Below the pieces are notes generated by a model. That model was not told where the DNA came from and ran no database searches. It saw only the letters and a list, made by a program, of their open reading frames with translations. The position numbers and the translations under genes were made by a program. Shown here piece by piece: positions 8,994 through 16,884 of a stretch of DNA of 64,000 bases (positions are counted from its first letter, which is position 1; each line of letters starts with the position of its first letter). This DNA is from Jejubacter calystegiae (GTDB lineage Bacteria > Pseudomonadota > Gammaproteobacteria > Enterobacterales > Enterobacteriaceae): NCBI RefSeq assembly GCF_005671395.1, contig NZ_CP040428.1, positions 2,728,001 to 2,792,000 on the forward strand, read 5' to 3'.

Positions 8994-9019
8994 CCACAGA
9001 CGCACCGTTATTTTTCTTA

Positions 9020-9035
9020 TGGCATGGTTGTTGCA
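9020..9035 (+). promoter_or_regulatory. Sigma-54 promoter of the hyp operon
   Basis: TGGCATGGTTGTTGCA is a near-perfect -24/-12 promoter with GG-N10-GC spacing. It begins about 60 bp upstream of the hypA ATG, divergent from the hycA promoter. Confidence 0.85.
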
Positions 9036-9081
9036 TTGACGGGATGGTCACGGAATATCGTGACGAATCCGGAGGCGCTCT

Positions 9082-9426
9082 ATGCACGAAATCACACTTT
9101 GCCAGCGTGCGATTGAACTCATTGAACAGCAGGCTCAAAGCCACGGCGCCCGTCGGGTGACCGGCGTGTGGCTGTCGATTGGGGCTTTTTCCTGCGTGGA
9201 ACGCAGCGCGCTGGAGTTCTGCTTTGAACTGGTGTGCCGGGAAACCCTGGCCGAAGGCTGCGAACTGAATATCGAACAGCAGGAAGCGGAATGCTGGTGC
9301 CAGCGCTGCCAGCGCTACGTCACCCTGTTAAGCAGCCGGGTGCGGCGTTGCCCTGACTGCCTGAGCGATGAGCTACGCATCGTGGCCGATGACGGTCTTC
9401 AGATTAAGCGCCTGGAAATAGAGTAG
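9082..9426 (+). CDS. hypA: Hydrogenase nickel-insertion protein HypA
   Basis: A 114-residue metallochaperone (E. coli 116). The N-terminal MHEITLCQRA carries the nickel-binding His2-Glu3. The zinc site is formed by CWCQRC and CPDC in the second half. With HypB it delivers nickel to hydrogenase large subunits. The start has a good GGAGG site at 9071-9075. First gene of hypABCDE-fhlA. Confidence 0.96.
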   Translation: MHEITLCQRAIELIEQQAQSHGARRVTGVWLSIGAFSCVERSALEFCFELVCRETLAEGCELNIEQQEAECWCQRCQRYVTLLSSRVRRCPDCLSDELRIVADDGLQIKRLEIE

Positions 9427-9435
9427 GAGTTAACT

Positions 9436-10296
9436 ATGTGTACCACCTGTGGCTGTGGAGAGGGCAATCTCCATATTGAAGGCGATGGCTATCATCATTC
9501 CCACGCGCCCTTTGCCGCGGCGCCGCGTCAGGGGCTGCGGATAACGGGCGTCACCTCAACGTCGTTTCAGCCTCGCCGCGCGCAAAATGGCGATCTGGAT
9601 TACGGTTGCGGCGAGGCAGGGGCCCACGCGCCGGGAATGGGGCAGCGCCGCATGCTGGAGCTGGAGCTCGACGTGCTGGATAAAAACAACCGGCTGGCCG
9701 GGGATAACCGCGCCGCCTTTGCCGCCAGTCGCCTGCTGGCGCTGAATCTGGTTTCCAGCCCGGGCTCCGGTAAGACCACGCTATTGAGCGAGACTCTTAA
9801 GCGCCTGAAGGGGCAGGTGCCCTGCGCCGTGATTGAAGGGGATCAGCAGACCCTGAATGACGCCGAACGTATTCGCGCTACCGGCACCCCGGCGATTCAG
9901 GTCAATACTGGTAAGGGGTGCCACCTGGATGCGCAGATGGTTCAGACCGCCAGCCGCCGTTTACCGCTTCCGCCTGGCGGCATTCTGTTTATTGAGAACG
10001 TGGGCAATCTGGTCTGTCCCGCTGGCTTCGATCTGGGTGAGCGTCATAAGGTGGCGGTGCTTTCGGTGACCGAAGGGGAGGACAAACCGCTTAAGTATCC
10101 GCATATGTTTGCCGCCGCTTCGCTGATGCTGCTAAATAAGGTCGATCTGCTGCCCTGGCTCAACTTCGATATGGCAGCCTGTATCGCCAGCGCTCGCCAG
10201 GTGAATCCGGATATCGAGATTCTGCCGATTTCTGCCACCACCGGCGAGGGGATGGATGCCTGGCTTGCCTGGCTGGAGGCGCAGCGATGTGCATAG
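9436..10296 (+). CDS. hypB: Hydrogenase nickel GTPase HypB
   Basis: A 286-residue G3E-family GTPase (E. coli 290). The N-terminal CTTCGCG motif is the high-affinity nickel site; only a short histidine group follows (YHHSH), without the long His tract of some relatives. The P-loop is [10 protein letters not shown] (near residue 112) and NKVD is at the guanine site. It drives nickel transfer with HypA. Ends 10 bp inside hypC. Confidence 0.96.
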   Translation: MCTTCGCGEGNLHIEGDGYHHSHAPFAAAPRQGLRITGVTSTSFQPRRAQNGDLDYGCGEAGAHAPGMGQRRMLELELDVLDKNNRLAGDNRAAFAASRLLALNLVSSPGSGKTTLLSETLKRLKGQVPCAVIEGDQQTLNDAERIRATGTPAIQVNTGKGCHLDAQMVQTASRRLPLPPGGILFIENVGNLVCPAGFDLGERHKVAVLSVTEGEDKPLKYPHMFAAASLMLLNKVDLLPWLNFDMAACIASARQVNPDIEILPISATTGEGMDAWLAWLEAQRCA

Positions 10297-10565
10297 GCGT
10301 TCCGGGGCAAATTCGCGCTATCCCGTCGCCTCAGGCGGCGCTGGTCGAAGTCTGCGGCATTCAGCGCCAGGTGGATTTAACCCTGGTGGGGGCGCAGGAC
10401 GAAGAGGGCCATTCCCGGGTGGGGCAGTGGGTGCTGGTGCACGTGGGGTTTGCCATGAGCATCATCGATGAACGCGAAGCGCTCGACACCCTGGAGGCGC
10501 TGCAAAATATGTTTGAGGTAGAGCCGGACGTCGGCCCGCTGCTTTATGGCGAGGAGGCGCGCTGA
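10287..10565 (+). CDS. hypC: Hydrogenase maturation chaperone HypC
   Basis: A 92-residue chaperone. The start MCIGVPGQI carries the essential Cys2 that, with HypD, holds the Fe(CN)2CO unit before its transfer to the large subunit. It overlaps both hypB and hypD, showing tight translational coupling. Confidence 0.96.
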   Translation: MCIGVPGQIRAIPSPQAALVEVCGIQRQVDLTLVGAQDEEGHSRVGQWVLVHVGFAMSIIDEREALDTLEALQNMFEVEPDVGPLLYGEEAR

Positions 10566-11686
10566 TGCGTTTTGTTGATGAATATCGCGCCCCGGAACGG
10601 GTGATGCAGTTAATTGAGCAGCTTAAAGCGTGTGCCCGGCACTTGCCTTACGACGCCCGGCGGCCGCTGCGCATTATGGAGGTCTGCGGCGGCCATACCC
10701 ATGCCATCTTCAAATTTGGGCTGGACCAACTGCTGCCGGACAATATCGAATTTATCCACGGCCCCGGTTGCCCGGTCTGCGTGCTGCCGATGGGACGTAT
10801 CGACGCCTGCATTGAGATCGCCAGTCATGATGGGGTGATTTTTTGCACCTTCGGCGACGCGATGCGGGTGCCGGGAAAAGAGGGATCGCTGCTGGATGCC
10901 AAAGCCCGCGGCGCCGATGTGCGGGTGGTCTACTCGCCGATGGATGCCCTTACCCTTGCCCGGGACAACCCGCAGCGCGAGGTGGTGTTCTTCGGCCTGG
11001 GCTTTGAAACCACCATGCCCGCTACCGCAGTTACCCTGCGTCAGGCGCGGCTCGAAGGGGTCAACAACTTCTTTATGTTCTGTCAGCACATCACGCTGCT
11101 GCCCACCCTAAAAAGTCTGCTGGATCAGCCGGAAAATGGTATCGACGCTTTCCTGGCGCCGGGGCATGTCAGCATGGTTATCGGTACCGGCGCTTACGAT
11201 TTTATTGCCGAAGCATACCGGCGGCCGCTGGTGGTGGCAGGCTTTGAGCCGCTCGATCTGCTCCAGGGCGTTATCCTGCTGGTAGAGCAGATCTGCGCCG
11301 GGGTTAGCCGGGTAGAAAATCAGTACCGGCGGGTGGTGCCGGATGCCGGTAATCCTCTGGCCCGCCAGGCGATGGCAGAAGTGTTTGCCATCAGCGGCGA
11401 CAGCGAGTGGCGCGGTCTGGGCACCATTGTCGAATCCGGCGTACAGCTAACGGCGCCTTACCAGTCGTTTGATGCCGAGCGCCGCTTTCAGCCGCGCAGG
11501 CGTCAGGTGTGCGACTCCCCCGAAGCGCGCTGCGGCGATGTGCTGACCGGGCGCTGCAAGCCCGTCGACTGCCCGCTGCTGGGTCAGCGCTGTCATCCTG
11601 ACAACGCCTTTGGCGCGCTGATGGTCTCTTCAGAGGGAGCCTGTGCCGCCTGGTATCAGTATCGCTTTCAGGAGGAGGAAGCATGA
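10565..11686 (+). CDS. hypD: Hydrogenase Fe-cofactor assembly protein HypD
   Basis: A 373-residue iron-sulfur protein, the E. coli length. Conserved motifs visible are EVCGGHTHAIFKFG (near residue 38), HGPGCPVCVLP (near residue 66), GFETTMP, and the C-terminal cysteine cluster around CGDVLTGRCKPVDCPLLGQRC. It is the scaffold on which CN and CO ligands are put on iron. Ends 4 bp inside hypE. Confidence 0.96.
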   Translation: MRFVDEYRAPERVMQLIEQLKACARHLPYDARRPLRIMEVCGGHTHAIFKFGLDQLLPDNIEFIHGPGCPVCVLPMGRIDACIEIASHDGVIFCTFGDAMRVPGKEGSLLDAKARGADVRVVYSPMDALTLARDNPQREVVFFGLGFETTMPATAVTLRQARLEGVNNFFMFCQHITLLPTLKSLLDQPENGIDAFLAPGHVSMVIGTGAYDFIAEAYRRPLVVAGFEPLDLLQGVILLVEQICAGVSRVENQYRRVVPDAGNPLARQAMAEVFAISGDSEWRGLGTIVESGVQLTAPYQSFDAERRFQPRRRQVCDSPEARCGDVLTGRCKPVDCPLLGQRCHPDNAFGALMVSSEGACAAWYQYRFQEEEA

Positions 11687-12693
11687 GTACAGTGACTCTG
11701 GCCCAGGGCAGCGGCGGCCGGGCGATGCAGAAGCTTATCGCCACGCTGTTTATGGCGGCATTCGATAATCCGCTGTTGGCGACTCAGGAGGATCAGGCGC
11801 GGATACCGCTGCATCTGTTGAGCGAAGTAGGGGATCGTCTGGCCTTTTCCACCGACAGTTATGTGATTGATCCGCTAAGCTTTCCGGGGGGAGATATCGG
11901 TAAGCTGGCGGTGTGCGGTACGGCCAACGATATCGCCGTGGGAGGCGCCACCCCGCGCTGGCTTTCGTGCGGCTTTATTCTGGAAGAGGGGCTGGAGATG
12001 GCGACGCTGGAGTCGGTGGTGCGCAGTATGGCCGCCACCGCCCGGGAGGCGGGCATCGCCATCGTGACCGGCGACACCAAAGTGGTGCCCCGCGGCGCCG
12101 CCGATAAGCTGTTTATCAATACCGCCGGTATCGGCGTGATTCCGGAGGGGCTGGAGTGGGGGGCCGCCCGGCTGCAACCCGGGGACAGGCTGCTGGTCAG
12201 CGGCACCCTGGGCGATCACGGCGCCACCATCCTGAATCTGCGCGAACAGCTGGGGCTGGAAGGGGAACTCATCAGCGACTGTGCGCTGCTGGCGCCGCTG
12301 ATTGCCGCGCTGCGCGACGTGCCGGGTATCAGAGCCATGCGTGACGCCACCCGGGGCGGGGTAAACGCCGTGGCCCACGAATTTGCCGCCGCCAGCGGCT
12401 GCGGCATTGAGCTGGAAGAGCAGGCGCTGCCCCTGAAACCGGCGGTGCGCGGCGTTTGCGAATTACTGGGGCTGGATGCGCTGAATTTTGCCAATGAAGG
12501 CAAGCTGGTCATCGGCGTGGCGGCGGAGTGGGCGCAGACGCTGCTGGAACGGCTGCGGGCGCATCCGCTGGGGCGCGATGCCGCGATTATTGGCGAAGTG
12601 GTGGCGCAGCGGGGTGTCCGGTTATCCGGATTTTACGGTGTTCAACGTACCCTTGATCTACCGCATTCCGAACCCCTACCCCGTATTTGTTAA
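11683..12693 (+). CDS. hypE: Carbamoyl-dehydrating protein HypE
   Basis: A 336-residue PurM-like ATPase. It converts the carbamoyl group received from HypF on its C-terminal cysteine into thiocyanate, the source of the CN ligands. The C-terminus ends PRIC with the required terminal Cys. The PurM-type 'FSTDSYVIDPLSFPGGDIGKLAVCGTANDIAVGGA' is near residue 45. HypF must be encoded elsewhere, probably after hydN. Confidence 0.96.
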   Translation: MSTVTLAQGSGGRAMQKLIATLFMAAFDNPLLATQEDQARIPLHLLSEVGDRLAFSTDSYVIDPLSFPGGDIGKLAVCGTANDIAVGGATPRWLSCGFILEEGLEMATLESVVRSMAATAREAGIAIVTGDTKVVPRGAADKLFINTAGIGVIPEGLEWGAARLQPGDRLLVSGTLGDHGATILNLREQLGLEGELISDCALLAPLIAALRDVPGIRAMRDATRGGVNAVAHEFAAASGCGIELEEQALPLKPAVRGVCELLGLDALNFANEGKLVIGVAAEWAQTLLERLRAHPLGRDAAIIGEVVAQRGVRLSGFYGVQRTLDLPHSEPLPRIC

Positions 12694-12743
12694 ACTCAGG
12701 GATTCCCGCCGCTCTCTGCACTCAATAACGTCTGGATAACGCA

Positions 12744-14837
12744 ATGTCTCTTACATCAATGGGCGATCCCCAGGAGCAGCAGCTCTTTAATCTGACGCGC
12801 ACGCTGTTGCAGCAGCCGGATCTCTGCACCCTTGCGCAGGCGCTGACGCAGCATCTGCAACAGGCCGACCTGGCCTGTCATGCCGCCATTGTTCTGGCGG
12901 CGGATGAACAGCACCCCCAGGTGCGCTATTTCGGCGTGGATGATAGCGGCGAGGCCATTATCAAAGTGGATGAGCTGGCGATGGCGGGCGGTCCCGTTAG
13001 TCATATCCTGGCGCGCCCGGAGATGCTGCACTGCGCAGCCGCAGAGTTTCACGAGGTCTGGCCGACCCTGGCCGTCAGCGGGCTGTATCCTGCCTTTGGC
13101 TATTACGGCATGCTGCCGCTGGCCCTGGGCGGCAAGATTGTCGGCGGCTGCGAGATACTGCGGCTGGACGATCGCCCATGGAGCGAAAAAGAGCGTTCGC
13201 GGCTGCGATCGCTGGCCCAGGTGGTGGCGCTGGCGGTGGAGCAGATCCAGAGCCGCCTGAACGACAACCAGCATCATGAATTGCTGTGCCGCGAGCGTAA
13301 CGACTTTCGCCTGCTGGTAGCCATTACCAACGCCGTGCTGTCAAAGTTGGATCTCGATGAGCTGATTAGCGAAATCGCCCATGAGATCCACAATAATTTC
13401 GGTATCGATTCCATCAGCATTGTGCTGCGCGCCAACCGGCGTCACCGGCTGACGGTCTATTCCACCCACTATATCGATCGCGATTCTCCGGTTCACGACC
13501 AGAGCGAGGTGAACGAGCAGGGCACGCTGTCGGAACGGGTGTTCAACAGTAAAAAGATGCTGCTGCTGAATTTGCATCAGCGCGACAGCCTGGCCCCCTA
13601 TGAACGTATGTTGTTCGATATGTGGGGCAATCAAATTCAGACCCTGTGCCTGCTGCCGCTGATGTCTGGCGATAATATCCTTGGGGTACTGAAGCTGGCC
13701 CAGTGCCAGGAACATATTTTCACCACCGCCAATCTGAAGCTGTTGCATCAGATTGCTGAGCGGATCGCCATTGCGGTGGATAACGCGCTGGCTTATCAGG
13801 AGATCCGCCGCCTGAAAGAGCGGCTGATCGATGAAAACCTGGCGCTGACCGAGCAGATTAACAACGTCGCCGCCGATTTTGGCGAAATCATCGGTCAGAG
13901 CCAGGCGATGCGTGATGTGATGCGCCAGGTCGAGATGGTGGCCCAGAGTAACAGCACCGTGCTGATTCTGGGGGAGACCGGGACCGGCAAGGAGCTGATC
14001 GCCAGGGCTATCCATAATCAGAGCGCGCGCAACGGGCGGCGGATGGTGAAGCTTAACTGCGCCGCCATGCCGGCCGGTCTGCTGGAAAGCGATCTGTTCG
14101 GTCATGAACGCGGCGCCTTTACCGGCGCCAGCGCCCAGCATATCGGGCGCTTCGAGCTGGCGGATAAAAGTTCGCTGTTTCTGGATGAAGTCGGCGATAT
14201 GCCGCTGGAGCTACAGCCCAAACTGCTGCGGGTGCTTCAGGAGCAGGAGTTTGAGCGGCTGGGCAGCAATAAGGTGATCCGCACCGATGTGCGCCTGATC
14301 GCCGCCACCAACTGCGATTTACAGCAGATGGTGGCCGACAAAGCGTTTCGTAGCGACCTTTATTATCGGCTTAACGTCTTCCCCATCCATCTGCCGCCGC
14401 TGCGCGAACGTCCCCAGGATATTCCACTGTTGGTGAAGGCGTTCACCTTTAAAATCGCCCGGCGGCTGGAGCGTACCATCGACAGTATTCCGGCGGAGAC
14501 CCTGCGCACGCTAAGCCGGATGGAGTGGCCAGGTAACGTGCGCGAACTGGAAAACGTGATTGAACGGGCGGTGCTGCTGACCCGGGGCAATGTGCTACAA
14601 CTTTCGCTGCCGGAGATGATGCTGCCGTTCCAGGCGCGCCACGATGCGCTGCCGGAAGAAGCGCCGCCGCGCGAAGGCGAAGATGAATACCAGCGCATTG
14701 TTCGGGTACTGAAAGAGACCAACGGCGTTATCGCCGGTCCCAGAGGAGCGGCCCAGCGTCTGGGGCTCAAGCGCACCACGCTGATTTCTCGTATGAAACG
14801 ACTGGGGATCGATAAAGATAAGGTGCTGGCGGGGTAA
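12744..14837 (+). CDS. fhlA: Formate hydrogenlyase transcriptional activator FhlA
   Basis: A 697-residue sigma-54 activator (E. coli 692). The N-terminal half contains two GAF-like formate-sensing regions. The AAA+ domain spans about 385-620 with Walker A GETGTGKELIARA and the sigma-54-contacting GAFTGA loop. A C-terminal helix-turn-helix is in 'GAAQRLGLKRTTLISRMKRLGI'. Formate-bound FhlA activates hyc, hyp and hydN promoters in this window. It starts 50 bp after hypE and is probably read through from the hyp operon. Confidence 0.97.
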   Translation: MSLTSMGDPQEQQLFNLTRTLLQQPDLCTLAQALTQHLQQADLACHAAIVLAADEQHPQVRYFGVDDSGEAIIKVDELAMAGGPVSHILARPEMLHCAAAEFHEVWPTLAVSGLYPAFGYYGMLPLALGGKIVGGCEILRLDDRPWSEKERSRLRSLAQVVALAVEQIQSRLNDNQHHELLCRERNDFRLLVAITNAVLSKLDLDELISEIAHEIHNNFGIDSISIVLRANRRHRLTVYSTHYIDRDSPVHDQSEVNEQGTLSERVFNSKKMLLLNLHQRDSLAPYERMLFDMWGNQIQTLCLLPLMSGDNILGVLKLAQCQEHIFTTANLKLLHQIAERIAIAVDNALAYQEIRRLKERLIDENLALTEQINNVAADFGEIIGQSQAMRDVMRQVEMVAQSNSTVLILGETGTGKELIARAIHNQSARNGRRMVKLNCAAMPAGLLESDLFGHERGAFTGASAQHIGRFELADKSSLFLDEVGDMPLELQPKLLRVLQEQEFERLGSNKVIRTDVRLIAATNCDLQQMVADKAFRSDLYYRLNVFPIHLPPLRERPQDIPLLVKAFTFKIARRLERTIDSIPAETLRTLSRMEWPGNVRELENVIERAVLLTRGNVLQLSLPEMMLPFQARHDALPEEAPPREGEDEYQRIVRVLKETNGVIAGPRGAAQRLGLKRTTLISRMKRLGIDKDKVLAG

Positions 14838-14838
14838 C

Positions 14839-14860
14839 CTGGCTGATAGCCAGTTTCCTT
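14839..14860 (+). terminator. Hairpin terminator after fhlA
   Basis: CTGGCT and AGCCAG form a 6-bp stem with a 3-nt loop, followed by TTTCCTT, starting one base after the fhlA stop codon. Confidence 0.5.
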
Positions 14861-14942
14861 CTGGTGTTGTTTCATTGGGCGGAAATTTTTCTGCGGCGGT
14901 GCCGTGTTCCGGAGGAATATGTCACGTTGGCAAAGGTTCCGT

Positions 14943-14962
14943 TCACCTTAAGGTGATTTTTT
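14943..14962 (+). terminator. Second small hairpin with T-run after fhlA
   Basis: TCACCTTAAGGTGA is a perfect palindrome followed by TTTTTT. The stem is short (5 bp with a 4-nt loop), so strength is doubtful. It may be a back-up terminator before the inverted repeat pair. Confidence 0.4.
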
Positions 14963-14977
14963 ATATGTCGATTCCGG

Positions 14978-15192
14978 AGCCGGTGAACGGGTCAGGGGGA
15001 CTTCAAACGCCAGTCCCCCTGACCACCCCCGGCTTTCCGGCGTAAAAATCGCCCTTCGGGTTCCCTGCGCTTTTCCCGTCCGCCGGACGGGGCGGGCGTG
15101 ACGGCACGTCCGTGTGCCGCACGCCCTCACCCCGACATCCCTGTCGGGGTGACCCTGGCGGCCGTGAACGCTTCGGCGATTTTCAGGCCGGA
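14978..15192 (+). repeat. Multi-hairpin repeat element, copy A
   Basis: A GC-rich 215-bp unit opening with AGCCGGTGAACGGG. It contains several perfect hairpins: one at 14991-15023 (12-bp stem), CCGGCTTTCCGG, CCGTCCGCCGGACGG, and TCACCCCGACA/TGTCGGGGTGA with loop TCCC at 15127-15152. It ends with CCGTGAACGCTTCGGCG. A diverged copy lies in opposite orientation at 15287-15496. I do not recognise the family. A 100-codon minus-strand frame across it looks non-genic. Confidence 0.7.
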
Positions 15193-15286
15193 GTGTCACC
15201 GCTTTTAATCTTCTGCTCCGCTTCATCTGGAAAGCGATTGCTGGTGTCATTTGAAAAAATAGACTGAAGCGACGAGGGTGTTATAT

Positions 15287-15496
15287 CCCGGCTTAAAAGA
15301 CGCCGAAGCGTTCACGGAGGGCCGGAGGAGTGACAGGGATGTCACTCCAGGGCGAGGCCGCCAGGGAAGGCGGCTCTCGCCCGGTCCGAAAAGCCCGGAG
15401 TGATAAGCGGAGGGGACCGCGCCAGCGGCGTTTTTTACCGCCGGAAAGCCGGGTTGCCAGGGTGCGGCGACTGAGCCCCTGGCCCGTTCACCGGCT
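15287..15496 (-). repeat. Multi-hairpin repeat element, copy B (inverted)
   Basis: Read on the minus strand this copy also begins AGCCGGTGAACGGG, then CCCGGCTTTCCGGCG and TAAAAA. It shares the loop ACATCCCTGT, here within GAGTGACATCCCTGTCACTC, and the end CCGTGAACGCTTCGGCG. Compared with copy A, stem bases change on both sides while loops stay the same. About 95 bp separate the copies, and limited similarity (CGCTTCA) extends into that spacer. Confidence 0.7.
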
Positions 15497-15641
15497 GTGA
15501 ATCAACAGAGAATCAGCTGCATAAAGTGAACGGAGCGACCCGCTGTCGTTTCATATTCTGTCAGCCTTTGCTTTCAAAAGCGTCACGCCAGTTTGTGATG
15601 AATCTACCCATTCGCCATAAATCTTCCACGTTGCCTGGTTT

Positions 15642-15657
15642 TGTGAGTTCGATCACT
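15642..15657 (+). promoter_or_regulatory. CRP site of the uxuA promoter
   Basis: TGTGAGTTCGATCACT matches the CRP consensus TGTGA-N6-TCACA at 9 of 10 core positions. Its centre (15649.5) is about 41.5 bp upstream of the start point predicted from the -10 box TATGCT (15680-15685), the geometry of a class II CRP-activated promoter. Confidence 0.7.
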
Positions 15658-15679
15658 AAAAGCAGGGGGGATCTCCCGG

Positions 15680-15709
15680 TATGCTATGAACTAACTAGTA
15701 TGGTAGTTA
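15680..15709 (+). promoter_or_regulatory. uxuA -10 box and overlapping operator palindrome
   Basis: TATGCT at 15680-15685 is the likely -10 element. Directly after it, TAACTAGTATGGTAGTTA (15692-15709) is a palindrome with perfect 6-bp arms across the predicted start point. A repressor there would block transcription. A GntR-type UxuR/ExuR-like regulator is a reasonable guess for a hexuronate gene, but none is encoded nearby. Confidence 0.55.
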
Positions 15710-15744
15710 ATCTCTCAGTGTGAGCGGTAAGGACAAAAATAATC

Positions 15745-16815
15745 ATGCAGATGACGATGCGCTGGTTCGGGCCAGATGAAGATAAAGTGACCCTGGAGCA
15801 GATCCGCCAGGTGCCGGGTGTTGAAGGTGTTGTTGGCGCGTTATACGACGTTGCCGTCGGCGAAGTCTGGCCGAAAGAGAAGATTCAGGCGCTGGTGGCT
15901 CAGGCCCATAACGCCGGTCTGACCATGGAAGTGATCGAAAGCGTGAATATTCACGACGCTATCAAGATTGGCCTGCCGGAGCGCGATCGCTATATCGCCA
16001 ACTATCAGCAGACTATCCGCAATCTGGCGGACTTTGGCGTTAAGGTCATTTGCTACAACTTCATGCCGGTCTTCGACTGGATGAAGACCGATATGAACTA
16101 CCGGCTGGAAGATGGCTCCCTGACGATGGCCTTTGAGAAGGCGGGCATCGATAAAACCCTGGAGCAGGTGGTGGCCGAAGTTCTGGGCAACTCCAACGGT
16201 TTTGCGCTGCCGGGCTGGGAGCCGGAGCGTCTGGCGCAGGTTCAGGCGCTGTTCGACAGCTATAAAGACGTGGATGACGACAAACTGCGTGAAAACCTGG
16301 TCTACTTCCTGGAGCGGGTGATACCGGTCTGTGAAGAGGTTGGCGTGAAGATGGCGATTCATCCTGACGATCCGCCGTATTCTATTTTTGGCCTGCCGCG
16401 TATTATTAAAAACCGCGACGATCTCGACTGGCTGTGTAATGCCGTTGACTCCCCGGCGAATGGTATTACGCTGTGTACCGGCTCTATTGCCGAAGAGCCG
16501 CAAAATAACGTTTGTGAAATTCTTGCCGAATTTAGCCGCCGTGGCCGTATTCATTTCGCTCACGTGCGCAATATCAAAATCATTAAAGATAAAGATTTTT
16601 ATGAGTCGGCGCATCCTACCCGTTATGGTTCGCTGGATATGTATCGTGTCATGCAGGCGCTGCACGATAATGGCTTTGATGGCTATATTCGCCCTGACCA
16701 CGGTCGCTTTATCTGGGGCGAAACCGGGCGTCCGGGCTATGGGCTCTATGACCGCGCTCTTGGCGCTACCTATCTGCTGGGGCTGTGGGAAGCTCTGGAA
16801 AATCAGAAGTCCTGA
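15745..16815 (+). CDS. uxuA: Mannonate dehydratase (short form)
   Basis: A 356-residue TIM-barrel enzyme that dehydrates D-mannonate to 2-keto-3-deoxygluconate in hexuronate degradation. Typical motifs include MRWFGP at the start, 'MAIHPDDPP', 'LCTGSIAEEP', 'IHFAHVRNI' and 'DGYIRPDHGR', which together hold the metal and substrate. The length fits the Bacillus-type short UxuA rather than the 394-residue E. coli enzyme, so the host may carry another copy. It forms an operon with the GntP-family permease; uxuB, the usual partner, is absent. Confidence 0.92.
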   Translation: MQMTMRWFGPDEDKVTLEQIRQVPGVEGVVGALYDVAVGEVWPKEKIQALVAQAHNAGLTMEVIESVNIHDAIKIGLPERDRYIANYQQTIRNLADFGVKVICYNFMPVFDWMKTDMNYRLEDGSLTMAFEKAGIDKTLEQVVAEVLGNSNGFALPGWEPERLAQVQALFDSYKDVDDDKLRENLVYFLERVIPVCEEVGVKMAIHPDDPPYSIFGLPRIIKNRDDLDWLCNAVDSPANGITLCTGSIAEEPQNNVCEILAEFSRRGRIHFAHVRNIKIIKDKDFYESAHPTRYGSLDMYRVMQALHDNGFDGYIRPDHGRFIWGETGRPGYGLYDRALGATYLLGLWEALENQKS

Positions 16816-16884
16816 TAAACCCTCTTCTTTCGCGCCGGGTTTCCCGGCGCTTTAAAATAATAATAGAACTGTCGGGAGGATAGT

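Noticed and set aside
14948-15250. A 100-codon minus-strand frame across repeat copy A
   Set aside because: It lies wholly within hairpin DNA, is rich in Arg/Pro/Gly as expected from GC-rich palindromes, and has no convincing ribosome site.
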